Source of the DNA: Treponema sp.
Lineage (GTDB): Bacteria > Spirochaetota > Spirochaetia > Treponematales > Breznakiellaceae
Length of the DNA stretch: 20,915 bases
Direction of reading: 5' to 3'
NCBI GenBank assembly: GCA_031255875.1
Contig: JAIRRR010000113.1
Location: 1-20,915, forward strand
Shown here: positions 6,538 to 15,283 of the stretch, in pieces
Layout: the number at the start of each line of letters is the position of its first letter
Position numbering within the stretch: the first letter of the stretch is position 1
Translations under genes and position numbers: made by a program
The notes under the pieces: generated by a model
What the model saw: only the letters and a program-made list of their open reading frames with translations
Databases searched by the model: none
What the model was told of the DNA's origin: nothing

Positions 6538-7959
6538 CTACCAGTCGGTGGCAAAATCGTCTTCCCCCGGCAGCGCCGCCGCCGCGGTTTTCACCACATC
6601 CAGGTATTTTTGCAGCATGGCGAATTCGGTGCGGCCGTTTACCTGCACATTTACCCGCCGCAGGGCGCCTTTGAAGAGCCTCAGCGTATCCGGCGCTTTT
6701 AGCGGGTCCTTGTAGCTAAAGACGAGGCTCATGAGCGGGCCGGTTTCCGGCACGGGCTGTTCAATCAGGACGCCGTCATTCGCCGCGCTGGTAAGGAGGG
6801 CGTAGAATTTGCGGAAACGGTCGACGGCCAGCGGTTTTCCGTTCAGCAGCGCTTCAAGGTCCCGGTTGCTTTCCCCCCGGAACGAAAAAATGTACTTATC
6901 GTCTCCGAACTCCAGGGCAAGGCCCGCCAGATCGGTGATAAAGGGGGTCAAAAACCAGCGCATCGCCAGTTTTTCATAACTGGTGCGGATAAACGCCTCG
7001 TTTTCGATGCGGTGCACAATACGCTGGTCGTCGCGGGCCAGAATATAGTCGCCCTGGTAAAGGGAGACCCTGAGGACGATGTGCTCCGGCGGGGAAGCGG
7101 CGTCGATCTGAAAATCGAATTCGGCCTTTGCCAGGGGATCGTTAAACCCGTAGGAGTCAAGCTCCTCATCAGTACAGTTGTAGGCAAGCACGTCCTTGTT
7201 CAAAAGCCCGGTTAGCGAGGCGAAAACTTCGATACATTCGGTTTGATCGATTTCGTGCAGGCCCGGCGACCTGATAAGATGGGTAGCGACCCCGAAACTC
7301 GAAGCGTCCCGCATATCTTCCGCAGAATCTCCGCGTACTTCCTCTATCACGATATCCCGGGGAAAGGCCCGCCCGCTCAGGCGCAGTCTTTTAACAGCGC
7401 TCAGCGGGGACGGGAATCTGGCGAACGGCACTATCTCGTAATGGATAAACCTTTTAAGCGGCATAAGGAAGCGGAGGGCCCGGCTGTTTTTCATCAGGAG
7501 CACGTCCCCGGCCCCTTTCTCCATAAAATAACGCCCCGCCGAGACAGGCTCCTCGTTTCCCAGGAGCAGGGCGAGCTGTTCCCCGTCGGCGTAGTCCACG
7601 GAAAGCTCCGCCTGCGCCCTGTCAAGCCCGTAAAGCTCCAGGCTGGGTTTCCCGCTTACTGCGACCGCGACGTACTCCACCCTTGCCGATTCTTCCAGGA
7701 GCATCTGCACGTATTCGGGGTTTGCCTGCTCCATGGGCAGGCCCTCGATTAGGAATCCCCCGCCTTCCTGCCGGACCGTATAACTGTCGTGCTGGTTCCT
7801 GACACGCAGGCGCAGAACCTGGTCTATCCCCCTGTCCGACAGGAAGAACACGTTGTCCCCGGGCCCGGAAGGGCCGGCTGCGGAAAACCTCGGCAGCAGC
7901 AGCCCCGCCGCAAGCAGGAGGACGGCGGCGCACAGCAGGACAAGCCGGAGGCGGCTCAC
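6538..7959 (-). CDS. DUF4340-domain membrane-anchored protein, last gene of a Gld-type ABC operon
   Basis: About 473 residues. One N-terminal membrane segment (LRLVLLCAAVLLLAAGLLL) is followed by a large extracytoplasmic part. The order of short motifs (repeated beta segments, LELYGLDRAQAELSVDYADG, LLLGNEEPVSAGRYFM) matches DUF4340 proteins (PF14238), which are encoded next to GldG-like proteins and ABC-2 exporters. Its biochemical role is unknown. GTG 7959 overlaps the stop of the preceding gene by four bases (GTGA) and has AGAAGG eight bases upstream. Another GTG at 7980 would add seven residues. The gene closes the operon, 102 bp before tRNA-Val. Confidence 0.85.
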   Translation of the reverse strand: MSRLRLVLLCAAVLLLAAGLLLPRFSAAGPSGPGDNVFFLSDRGIDQVLRLRVRNQHDSYTVRQEGGGFLIEGLPMEQANPEYVQMLLEESARVEYVAVAVSGKPSLELYGLDRAQAELSVDYADGEQLALLLGNEEPVSAGRYFMEKGAGDVLLMKNSRALRFLMPLKRFIHYEIVPFARFPSPLSAVKRLRLSGRAFPRDIVIEEVRGDSAEDMRDASSFGVATHLIRSPGLHEIDQTECIEVFASLTGLLNKDVLAYNCTDEELDSYGFNDPLAKAEFDFQIDAASPPEHIVLRVSLYQGDYILARDDQRIVHRIENEAFIRTSYEKLAMRWFLTPFITDLAGLALEFGDDKYIFSFRGESNRDLEALLNGKPLAVDRFRKFYALLTSAANDGVLIEQPVPETGPLMSLVFSYKDPLKAPDTLRLFKGALRRVNVQVNGRTEFAMLQKYLDVVKTAAAALPGEDDFATDW

Positions 7960-9416
7960 GCGCGCCGCCTTCTGATCCACACGGCAAGCCCGGCGGCGAG
8001 AAGCAGCAGGGGTACGAGCGCGATGCAGGCAAGGCCCAGGGCGTTTACCTTTGCCCGGGGCAGATTGAGGGGGCTGCCGGTAAAGCTCTTTGGCTGAAAG
8101 GCTATAACGTCCGTGCGGTTGGTCAGGGAATTCAGCAAATTCACCAGGTATTCCCCGTTGCTAAACGAAGGGTTGTTTACGGAATAACCGTCCAGCATTC
8201 CGGCGGAACCCGATACCAGGAGGTACGAGGCCGCCGCCGTCTTGCCGGTCCGCCGGTCCGCCAGCGAATAGGCGCAAAGCACGAGCGCCGGGATTGGTCC
8301 GCGGCGTACCGCGTCGTCCGCCGTAAAATCCGCAGATGCGCCGGAGGGGCGCACCCCGGCTGACGCGGCAAAGCTGAGCAGCACCTTCGTGGAGTAGTTG
8401 TTCCGGTATTCGAAAATAGTTTCCAGGGGGCGGCTTACCGGCATAAGCATCGGTTTCGCCATGCCCCTTAAAAGTTCCGAGTAGTTGTCCTCCGCGTAGT
8501 CGGCTACCGCGTAAAAGGGATGGTAATTGTACACGCGGTTTTCGTCGGTCTCAAAAACCGCGCCGTCCCCCGCCAGTACGCCCCATTCCCGCAGGAAAAC
8601 GGAAAGGGCCTCCAGGGGGGGCTGCTCGGCGTCGGCGCAGTAGAGGATCGTTTTCCCGTATTTCCCCCCGTTTGCCAAATAGCGGTCCAGTTTTTCCAGT
8701 TCCCCCTCGCTAAAGTCGCTTTTGGGCGCAATTATAAGGACAATATCCGTTGAAGGATCTATATCGCCGGTCACGAGGTTCCGGGCGCTTATCCTGTAGT
8801 TGTTTTTCCGCAGCAATTCGGAAAAATCGCCCATGGTGTATTCGCCGTGCCCCGCGCTCACTACAGCCTCTATCTGTTTATCGCTGCTTACCTTGAGGAT
8901 CGCGGTATAAACCGCCTCTTCCGCCTTCGACGAGAGGATCGACAGGCTGCCCCCGGCGCTGACGGCATAATTGAAAAGCTCTTCGGTTTTAACCAGGGTA
9001 TAATTGCCTTCGCAGCTTACCAGTATGTCGCCGTGTTTCATGATCACGCCGGGGTAAGACGCGGCAAAAGCAGGATCCTTCACGTAGTCCACGTAGACAA
9101 GGGATATGCTGCCGCTGTTTTTTTCGTACTGCTTTATTATCTCGTTCGCCTGGGCATTGTAACTCGATACTTTGGCAAAATCGCTTTCCCTCGCCAGCAC
9201 AAAAATGGTAACCGGCTTGCGCAGGGCGCGTATGTTTTCTGTCGTTTGCGGCGAAAGGGCGAACAGCCCGCTTTTGGTCAGATCAAAACTGAGGAAAGGG
9301 TATTCCCGCGCCAGCGCCGTTACGCAGAGGTTGAGCAGGAAGAGGATCAGGAACGCCGCCGATACCGTAAAAACGAAGAGGCCCTGTTTCCCGAATTTGC
9401 CCTTGCCGTACCGCAT
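7956..9416 (-). CDS. GldG-like ABC transporter auxiliary protein
   Basis: About 486 residues with one hydrophobic segment at the N-terminus (VFTVSAAFLILFLLNLCVTA) and one at the C-terminus just before a basic tail. Between them is a large extracytoplasmic domain. FDLTKSGLFALSPQTTENI and EAVVSAGHGEYTMGDFSELL are characteristic of the GldG/ABC_transp_aux family (PF09822). In Bacteroidetes GldA-GldF-GldG is needed for gliding; other bacteria use homologues for unknown export tasks. I chose ATG 9416. An in-frame TTG at 9434, directly next to the permease stop, would add six residues. No strong Shine-Dalgarno separates the two. Confidence 0.88.
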   Translation of the reverse strand: MRYGKGKFGKQGLFVFTVSAAFLILFLLNLCVTALAREYPFLSFDLTKSGLFALSPQTTENIRALRKPVTIFVLARESDFAKVSSYNAQANEIIKQYEKNSGSISLVYVDYVKDPAFAASYPGVIMKHGDILVSCEGNYTLVKTEELFNYAVSAGGSLSILSSKAEEAVYTAILKVSSDKQIEAVVSAGHGEYTMGDFSELLRKNNYRISARNLVTGDIDPSTDIVLIIAPKSDFSEGELEKLDRYLANGGKYGKTILYCADAEQPPLEALSVFLREWGVLAGDGAVFETDENRVYNYHPFYAVADYAEDNYSELLRGMAKPMLMPVSRPLETIFEYRNNYSTKVLLSFAASAGVRPSGASADFTADDAVRRGPIPALVLCAYSLADRRTGKTAAASYLLVSGSAGMLDGYSVNNPSFSNGEYLVNLLNSLTNRTDVIAFQPKSFTGSPLNLPRAKVNALGLACIALVPLLLLAAGLAVWIRRRRA

Positions 9417-9434
9417 CCGCCTAACCCAACCCAA

Positions 9435-10139
9435 TCAAGCCCAGCGGCGCTTTTCAAACTGCCCGGCGGCAAGGAATACAAAAAAAACGCATACGCTGGC
9501 AAAGAAAACGGTATTGTCAAGGCCGAATATGCCGAGGGTAAAAGGCTGGTACCGCAGCCTGAAAGATACGCCCTTAAGGACGGATGAAACGCCGGCCGCG
9601 GAAACAAGCGGCGCCACGCTGTCCAGGATCATGAGCAGCAGCCCGGCGCAAAAGCCGCCTGTCGCCGCGATTATCTGGTTCTCCGTCAGCGCGGAGATGA
9701 AAAGCCCTATGGCGGTCAAACAGCAGCCCAGAAGCAGCAGCCCGGTAAAATGGCCGGCAATCAGCGGCCATTCCGGAGCGCCGGTTATTTCGAGGATGAG
9801 CGAACAGGCCAGGGTCCCGCTCATGGCAAGAAGGTACACGCAGAGGGCCGCGAAAAATTTCCCGCAGACAACCCCGGCGCTTGTCACCGGCGACATAAGG
9901 AGAATCTGATCCGTCTTCATCTTGCGGTCCTCGCTCATAAGCCGCATGGTAAGGATCGGGATTAGGAACAGGGTAACGGTAAAGAGAACGTCGAAGAGCG
10001 CCCGCATGTCGCTTGAATTGCCGTACAGATTGTAGTTAAAAAAGAAGAACCCTGTTAGAAGGTAGTAGGCCCCGATAAACACATAGCCCAGAGGGGTGTA
10101 AAAATAAGCGCGGAATTCGCGCTTAAAAACCGCGATCAC
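9435..10139 (-). CDS. ABC-2 type permease (GldF-like)
   Basis: The 234-residue membrane protein has six hydrophobic segments. FKREFRAYFYTPLGYVFIGAYYLL and TMRLMSEDRKMKTDQILLMSPV (positions about 5-28 and 64-85) are typical of GldF-type permeases. It forms the membrane channel with the ATPase encoded just upstream, whose gene it overlaps by 17 bp. GTG 10139 is preceded by GGAGG six bases away, inside the ATPase gene. The substrate is unknown. Confidence 0.9.
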   Translation of the reverse strand: MIAVFKREFRAYFYTPLGYVFIGAYYLLTGFFFFNYNLYGNSSDMRALFDVLFTVTLFLIPILTMRLMSEDRKMKTDQILLMSPVTSAGVVCGKFFAALCVYLLAMSGTLACSLILEITGAPEWPLIAGHFTGLLLLGCCLTAIGLFISALTENQIIAATGGFCAGLLLMILDSVAPLVSAAGVSSVLKGVSFRLRYQPFTLGIFGLDNTVFFASVCVFFVFLAAGQFEKRRWA

Positions 10140-11085
10140 CGTGTGCCTCCTCCCTGTCCGCGTTTATTATGGAAAGAAACGCCTGCTCGAACGCGCTGTT
10201 GTTTTGTTTTGTATTGAGCAGCGCGAATCCGCCGCCGGCCAGGGCCTGGAAAACGGCTTTCCGTATATCCCGCTGCTTTTCGCCGGCCACAAAGTATTCG
10301 CGGACATTTTCGCTTTCCTGCCGCAGCATACGGGCCTCGCGCACGCCGCCGGCGCTTTCAAGGGCCGCCAGAACGCCGGCGGGTTCGCCCTCGGCTACTA
10401 CAATATAACTGCTGTGGTTTTCCAGGGCGGACGCCAGGTCCCCGGTTTTTTCGTCCGCCGCGACCCGTCCCCGGTCAAGCACGAGCACCCGGCCGCAGAG
10501 AAGCTGCACTTCGGAGAGGATGTGGGAAGAGAAGATGACGGTCCGCTCCTTCCCAAGCTGTGAAATCAAATTCCGTATTTCTACGATCTGGGTCGGGTCC
10601 AGGCCCACGGTCGGCTCGTCCAGCACAAGGATAACCGGATCGCCTATAAGCGCCGCCGCCAGGCCCACCCGCTGCCGGTAGCCCTTGGACAAATTGGCAA
10701 TCAGCCGTTTCCGCGCATCCCCAAGCCCGGTTTTGCAGCAGATGTCCTCCAGGCGTTTTTTGCGGCGCGGCCCCGCCCTTTTCAGCTCGAAAACAAAATC
10801 AAGGTATTCGGCAACCCTCATGTCGGGGTAGAGGGGCGGGATCTCCGGCAGGTAGCCGATCCGGCTCTTGGCTTTTTCCGGCTCCTTTTCAATGTCGATC
10901 CCGTCGATAAGGACCGTTCCCGAACTGCTGGAAAGACAGCCCGCAAGTATGTTCATGGTGGTAGATTTCCCGGCCCCGTTAAGGCCGAGCAGCCCGAGAA
11001 TCTGCCCGTCGGGTACGGTAAAGCTAATATCGCTAATAGCCATCCTTTCGCCGTAGTATTTTGTCAGGCCGTTCACCGCAAGCAT
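10123..11085 (-). CDS. ABC transporter ATP-binding protein (GldA-like)
   Basis: A 320-residue ATPase with Walker A GLNGAGKST at 34-42, Q-loop region YLPEIPPLYPDMRV, signature LSKGYRQR, Walker B VILVLDEP, D-loop GLDP and the H-loop SSHIL. This is the ABC-2 exporter class (CcmA/GldA type). A C-terminal tail of about 100 residues follows the nucleotide-binding domain, as in GldA. It pairs with the permease that overlaps its 3' end. Start ATG 11085 has only a weak AGAAG upstream. It lies 63 bp after the oxidoreductase gene, with no terminator seen between them. Confidence 0.92.
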   Translation of the reverse strand: MLAVNGLTKYYGERMAISDISFTVPDGQILGLLGLNGAGKSTTMNILAGCLSSSSGTVLIDGIDIEKEPEKAKSRIGYLPEIPPLYPDMRVAEYLDFVFELKRAGPRRKKRLEDICCKTGLGDARKRLIANLSKGYRQRVGLAAALIGDPVILVLDEPTVGLDPTQIVEIRNLISQLGKERTVIFSSHILSEVQLLCGRVLVLDRGRVAADEKTGDLASALENHSSYIVVAEGEPAGVLAALESAGGVREARMLRQESENVREYFVAGEKQRDIRKAVFQALAGGGFALLNTKQNNSAFEQAFLSIINADREEAHGDRGF

Positions 11086-11148
11086 ATTCTTCTAATATCC
11101 GCCATCCGCAGGCCGGGCATAAACGGCAATCGTGTTCATGCGGTGCCC

Positions 11149-12117
11149 CTATTCGCGCCCGATTTTTTCCAGAAGCTCGATAAGCCCGATAATCTCGTCC
11201 TTGCGGTACTGGGCCGTACCGCCTTTCCGTACGCGATCCGTAAAATAACTCAGCTCCTCGTAGAACATGCCGGTCGGGGGCAGGTTGATCCCCGTAGGAA
11301 CCTTGATTCTGTCCTCCGTGTCGAATTTTTCAGGCGGGTGATCGAACCGGTAAGCGGTCGCCCCGGCCCCGTCGTAGACAAGCACGGCGTTTTCAAAGTA
11401 TACGCGCCATGTCGCGGTAAAGGGAATGTCCGCGTTGAACCACGCGGCCTCGCATTCCACGTTCAGGGCCGGATAACGGTAAAGGAAGCGGCAGTGTTCC
11501 TTATAGCCAAGGCCTTCCCGCCCGCCGCTTATCACCTGGAAATCTTCGGGGATTCCGAAAAGGCTGATCACCATATCGAGATCGTGGATGTGGAGGTCAA
11601 AGGGCAGAAGGCCGCTTTTGTCTTTGTCAAAGAGCCAGCCGTCCCTGGCCCATTTGGGGCAGGCGGAAAGCCGCAGGAATACCGCGTCCAGGGCCCTGCC
11701 GAACCTCCCGCTTTCCACCAGGGTATGGAGCAGCCGGCCCGCGCCTGAAAACTGCAAGACCTGGCCGGCCATAAGCTGGAGCCCCCGCTCCTCGGCCAGG
11801 GCGTACATCTCCCGGGCGTCGGCCCCCTTTAGCGCGAGGGGTTTTTCGCATATAACGTGCAGCCCCTTCCGCAGGGCCTCCGTGGCGTGCTCCCGGTGGA
11901 GGAACGAGGGGGTGCATATATCGACAAGATCAAGGGATTCGGCGCCGAGCATTTCCGGCAGACTTTCGTAACAGGGTATCCCCCGCTCCCGGGCAAATTC
12001 CCGCCCGGCCGGCGAAGCGTCGCAGGCCGCCGCCACGGCGCAGTCCGCTATATGGGAATAGGTCGTCACATGCACGCGCCCCATCCCGCCGAGTCCCGCA
12101 ACGCCAATCTTAAGCAA
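11149..12117 (-). CDS. Gfo/Idh/MocA-family oxidoreductase (second copy in the cluster)
   Basis: A 322-residue NAD(P)-dependent dehydrogenase. The Rossmann motif GVAGLGGMG is at 5-13, the catalytic-lysine motif CEKPL at 90-94 and the acid/histidine block FDLHIHDLDM at about 173-182. This family oxidises a hydroxyl of a sugar, glycoside, cyclitol or sugar acid; the substrate cannot be read from sequence. It starts at TTG 12117, behind GGGGAGG, with a gap of six bases; no ATG or GTG near there fits better. It is the last of four sugar-type genes and 15 bp behind the isomerase. Confidence 0.92.
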   Translation of the reverse strand: MLKIGVAGLGGMGRVHVTTYSHIADCAVAAACDASPAGREFARERGIPCYESLPEMLGAESLDLVDICTPSFLHREHATEALRKGLHVICEKPLALKGADAREMYALAEERGLQLMAGQVLQFSGAGRLLHTLVESGRFGRALDAVFLRLSACPKWARDGWLFDKDKSGLLPFDLHIHDLDMVISLFGIPEDFQVISGGREGLGYKEHCRFLYRYPALNVECEAAWFNADIPFTATWRVYFENAVLVYDGAGATAYRFDHPPEKFDTEDRIKVPTGINLPPTGMFYEELSYFTDRVRKGGTAQYRKDEIIGLIELLEKIGRE

Positions 12118-12132
12118 AACCCGCCTCCCCGC

Positions 12133-13044
12133 TTATAGAAACTGCCGCATATAGCGGTAGCTCTGCTCTATGCCCCGCTTAATATCTTCCAGGCCGCCCT
12201 CGAACGCCTTGTCTTCCACTTCAATGCAGGCAGGCCCCGAGTACCGAATGTCGTAAAGGGCCGAGCAAAACGCCCCGAAATCAACGCCGCCCAGCCCCGG
12301 CAGCTTGGGCGAGTGCCAGAGGGCCGGGTACGAGAACACCCCGTAATCATCCAGCTTGTCCTGGTAGATCTTTATATCCTTAAAATGGACATGGAAAATC
12401 CTGTCCCTGAATTCATAAACCGGCTTTGTATAGCTTGCCCCGATCAGGTAGGGGTGGGAGGGATCGTAGTTCAGGCCGAAATTGGCGTTCGGAATCAGGC
12501 CGAACATCTTCCGCCATATATCCGGCGTACAGGCAAGGTTGTTGCCCCCGGGCCATTCGTTGGCCGTGTACAGCATGGGGCAGTTCTCTATGGCGATCTT
12601 TACCCCTTCTTCCTCCGCGAGCTTTACCAGCGGTTCCCAGGTATCCTTAAAGAGCCCGAGATTGTCCTCCACGGTTTTGGTTTTGTCCCTGCCGATAAAG
12701 GTAGTTACCATATTGACGCCCATTTTCGCCGAAACGGGGATGAGCTTCTTGAGATGCTCTACCGCCGTTGCCGCGGCTTCCTTGTCCGGGTCCAGGGGGT
12801 TGGGGTAGTAGCCGAGGGAGCTGATGCCTATACCCCGCTTCGCGGCGTAGCCCGCGTAGTACCCCATCTTCTCGGGCGAGAGCCCCTCGGTATCGATGTG
12901 GGTAATCCCGGCATAACGCCGCGCCGCCTTCCCCCTGGGCCAGCAGCAGACCTCGATGCATTCAAAGCCGGTCCGCGCCGCATAGTCAACTACTTCCTCA
13001 AAACTGAGATCCGGTAAAATGGCCGAAACCAATCCAAGCTTCAT
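12133..13044 (-). CDS. Sugar isomerase/epimerase, AP-endonuclease-2-like TIM barrel (303 aa)
   Basis: The protein fits the xylose-isomerase-like TIM-barrel family (PF01261). Probable metal ligands are Glu153 (AIENCP), Asp194 (NYDPSHP), His218/His220 (FHVHFKD) and Glu275 (CIEVED). Such enzymes isomerise or epimerise sugars, or dehydrate or cleave keto-intermediates, using a divalent metal. Databases often call them sugar phosphate isomerases, but nothing here proves a phosphorylated substrate. ATG 13044 has AGGAGG five bases upstream, the best ribosome site of this operon. It is flanked by a second barrel protein and two Gfo/Idh enzymes. Confidence 0.92.
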   Translation of the reverse strand: MKLGLVSAILPDLSFEEVVDYAARTGFECIEVCCWPRGKAARRYAGITHIDTEGLSPEKMGYYAGYAAKRGIGISSLGYYPNPLDPDKEAAATAVEHLKKLIPVSAKMGVNMVTTFIGRDKTKTVEDNLGLFKDTWEPLVKLAEEEGVKIAIENCPMLYTANEWPGGNNLACTPDIWRKMFGLIPNANFGLNYDPSHPYLIGASYTKPVYEFRDRIFHVHFKDIKIYQDKLDDYGVFSYPALWHSPKLPGLGGVDFGAFCSALYDIRYSGPACIEVEDKAFEGGLEDIKRGIEQSYRYMRQFL

Positions 13045-13068
13045 GTTGCCCTCCTAATTTTTTTCGCA

Positions 13069-13119
13069 GCCGCCCGCAGCCGCCCGGAGCCGCCCTGCGG
13101 GCAATTCCGGGCGGGCGGC
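13069..13119 (-). repeat. GC-rich intergenic stem-loop with short direct repeats
   Basis: GCCGCCCGC at 13069-13077 is perfectly inverted at 13111-13119. Between them the decamer GCAGCCGCCC and variants repeat about three times. On the transcript this gives a strong stem just upstream of the ribosome site of the 303-aa isomerase gene. It may act as a processing or stability element; function is inferred. Confidence 0.5.
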
Positions 13120-13126
13120 CGAACGG

Positions 13127-13981
13127 TTACAGTTCTTCCATAGCGTTCCGCAAAAAACCGACCGCCTTCCGTATATCCTCGCCGGCATTTGCCCCGGCCT
13201 CGCGTTCTATGGTCAGGTATCCGCCGTAGCCGGTGTCCCTAAGGGCGCGCAGGTATTCCGGCCAGCGCACCTCCCCCTCCCCCAGGGGCGTCTCGGTAAA
13301 ATAGGCCTGCGCCCTGGTAAGCGCCTCGATCCCGCCCTGGGCGAAAAGGCCGTAAACTTCCTCCGGCCCCGCGTAAAAATTGCAGCGCCCGTCTTTCGCG
13401 TGGGTATGCACGATGGAATTACCCGCCGTATAAACCCCCCGCACCTCGTCGTCCCGGGTAACCATTACAAGATTGGCCGGATCGTAGTTTATCCCGATGC
13501 CGCCCCCGCAGGCGTCCGCAAATTCCTTCAGCCGGGCCACCGGCTCGGGGCCGGTTTCAATGGCGATAACAGCGCCGCAGGCCAGGGCGTATTCGCCAAT
13601 ACGCCCGCAGGCGTCCTGCATAACCCGGTAGCGGGGATTCCCCTTGTCCGCAGGGACCACGCCAATATGGGTGGTAACGATCCTGCAATCCAGCCGGAGG
13701 GCCAGGTCCACCACGGCTTTAAGGTAGTCGATCTTTCCGGGATTGTCCGGGGCGGTCTCAAGCCCGTGCCCCCCCAGCTCGCCGCAGAGCGCCGTTATTT
13801 CCTGGGCGCATTCCGCCGCAGTTTCCCGCACCAGATGCAGCTGTTCCGGCGTAACGGTTTTGGGGTTAAATTCGTTCCAGGCGTATATCTGCACGCCAGA
13901 CGCCCCGCAGCGCCCCGATTCGCGTATGCCCTCCAGAAGCCCCAGGCCGAACCAGTCCGCCAGCGTGCCAATCTTAAACAT
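13127..13981 (-). CDS. Sugar isomerase/epimerase, TIM barrel (284 aa)
   Basis: A second PF01261-type barrel, clearly different from its neighbour. It starts FKIGTLADWFG; probable metal ligands are Glu142 (IAIETGPEP), Asp167 (GINYDPANL), His192/His194 (VHTHAKDG) and Glu259 (YLTIEREAG). The family includes hydroxypyruvate isomerase, inosose dehydratase and 3-keto-sugar lyases or epimerases; I cannot choose among them. I use ATG 13981 because family members begin just before KIGT. GTG 13999, which forms a GTGA overlap with the preceding stop, would add six residues and is a fair alternative. Confidence 0.9.
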   Translation of the reverse strand: MFKIGTLADWFGLGLLEGIRESGRCGASGVQIYAWNEFNPKTVTPEQLHLVRETAAECAQEITALCGELGGHGLETAPDNPGKIDYLKAVVDLALRLDCRIVTTHIGVVPADKGNPRYRVMQDACGRIGEYALACGAVIAIETGPEPVARLKEFADACGGGIGINYDPANLVMVTRDDEVRGVYTAGNSIVHTHAKDGRCNFYAGPEEVYGLFAQGGIEALTRAQAYFTETPLGEGEVRWPEYLRALRDTGYGGYLTIEREAGANAGEDIRKAVGFLRNAMEEL

Positions 13982-13995
13982 AGGCGCCCCCGGAA

Positions 13996-15138
13996 TCACA
14001 GATCCGCCCAGCGCCGCTCCCGGGCGCTCTGCACGATCCGGTCGTTGAGAATCACCTCGCGCAAGCCGTCCTCAAAGGTGGCGTAATCCGGGGAGGACGG
14101 GACGCCCCCGGCCATCGCGTCGTATACCTTCCTGAAGTTCTGTTTGAAGGTGTCCGGAAAACCTTCCACATGGCCGCCGGGATAACTCGTAATCCCCGCC
14201 GTCGCGGCGCTCAAAATGGAAGGGTCCTTTACCAGTTCGCCGTTGGCGGATCCCCGGCGGCCTATCCAGAGGGCGTTGGAATTTTCCGAGTCCCAGCGCA
14301 CCGCGCATTTGCTGCCGCCTATTTCCACCACCATTTGGTTCTTGCGCCCCGCGAAAACCTGGCTGACCGCGCAGCACCCCCGGGCGCCGTTCTCCAGGCA
14401 GAACAGCACGGCGGCGTAATCCTCGGTCTTGACCGGGGTCGCCTCGTAGTCTTCGGGCCTGAGGGCCATGCCGGAATAGGTATCGACGGGCTTCAGGGGC
14501 TTCTTGCGGTTTTTGTGGAAAACCGCGAAATCCGCCAGCACCCCGGTTACCCGCAGCCCGGTGACAAACTGGACCAGGTCTATCCAGTGGGAGCCGATAT
14601 CCGCGAAGGCGCGGGATTCCCCGCTCAGTTCCGGCTCAAGGCGCCAGCTATAATCAGTGTCAAGGTACAGCCAGTCCTGCAAATAGCTGCCGTGGACCGT
14701 AAAAATATCCCCCAGCTCCCCGGCTTTCGCCATCTCGCGGATCTGATACACCATAGGGTAGAAGCGGCAGTTAAAATTGATCGCGTTTACCAGGCCCTTC
14801 TCCCTGGCCTTGCGGCACAGCTCCTCCGCCTCCCCGGCAGTGCAGGTCATCGGCTTTTCGCATATAACGTGCAGCCCCTTTTCCAGGGCGTACATGGCCA
14901 TTTCAAAATGGGTGCTGTTCGGGGTGCAGATATGCACAGCGTCAAGGCTTTCCCGGTCGATCATCTCGCGGTAATCGGTGTAACCCGCAGGCACGCCCAG
15001 GGCCTCGGCTCTCTCCCGCAGGCCGGCGGTTTTGACCAGGGCCGCCACTTCCACGTTGCCCAGACGCCGGAGCTGCTCAATATGCACCGCCCCGATAAAG
15101 CCGGCCCCGATAACGCCGGCGCGAAACCGCTTCACCAT
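13996..15138 (-). CDS. Gfo/Idh/MocA-family oxidoreductase (first gene of the operon)
   Basis: A 380-residue NAD(P)-dependent dehydrogenase: GVIGAGFIGAVH at 8-19 is the nucleotide-binding loop, CEKPM at 93-97 holds the catalytic lysine, and DIGSHWIDLV at 180-189 supplies the acid and histidine. The longer C-terminal half distinguishes it from the 322-residue paralogue. It is the promoter-proximal gene, divergent from the sugar transporter, so the transported compound is its likely substrate. ATG 15138 has AAGGA about nine bases upstream; the frame is open further upstream, but that lies across the promoter and cannot be coding. Confidence 0.93.
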   Translation of the reverse strand: MVKRFRAGVIGAGFIGAVHIEQLRRLGNVEVAALVKTAGLRERAEALGVPAGYTDYREMIDRESLDAVHICTPNSTHFEMAMYALEKGLHVICEKPMTCTAGEAEELCRKAREKGLVNAINFNCRFYPMVYQIREMAKAGELGDIFTVHGSYLQDWLYLDTDYSWRLEPELSGESRAFADIGSHWIDLVQFVTGLRVTGVLADFAVFHKNRKKPLKPVDTYSGMALRPEDYEATPVKTEDYAAVLFCLENGARGCCAVSQVFAGRKNQMVVEIGGSKCAVRWDSENSNALWIGRRGSANGELVKDPSILSAATAGITSYPGGHVEGFPDTFKQNFRKVYDAMAGGVPSSPDYATFEDGLREVILNDRIVQSARERRWADL

Positions 15139-15169
15139 GTACCCCGTCCTTGTTTTCAGATTTCTTTTT

Positions 15170-15198
15170 ATAGTATGCCTTCCGCCGGTATATGTCAA
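15170..15198 (-). promoter_or_regulatory. Promoter of the oxidoreductase/isomerase operon
   Basis: On the minus strand TTGACA (15198-15193), 17-bp spacer, TACTAT (15175-15170). It sits about 32 bp before ATG 15138. Confidence 0.75.
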
Positions 15199-15207
15199 CA
15201 AATACCG
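15186..15207. promoter_or_regulatory. Inverted repeat over the -35 of the oxidoreductase operon
   Basis: CGGTAT at 15186-15191 and ATACCG at 15202-15207 form perfect 6-bp arms ten bases apart, with the -35 hexamer between them. This is a good place for a repressor. The arms differ from the palindrome at the transporter promoter. Confidence 0.45.
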
Positions 15208-15218
15208 TAAAATTCGAG

Positions 15219-15249
15219 GCTTTCCCAAAACTTCAGTTTTTGGGAAAGC
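15219..15249. repeat. Perfect 12-bp inverted repeat
   Basis: GCTTTCCCAAAA (15219-15230) and TTTTGGGAAAGC (15238-15249) are perfect arms around a 7-base loop. It lies upstream of both divergent promoters. No T-run follows on the plus strand, so a plain terminator is unlikely. Confidence 0.7.
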
Positions 15250-15283
15250 AACCGCTCATTCTCCAATTCGGATTTCGGGCGCA

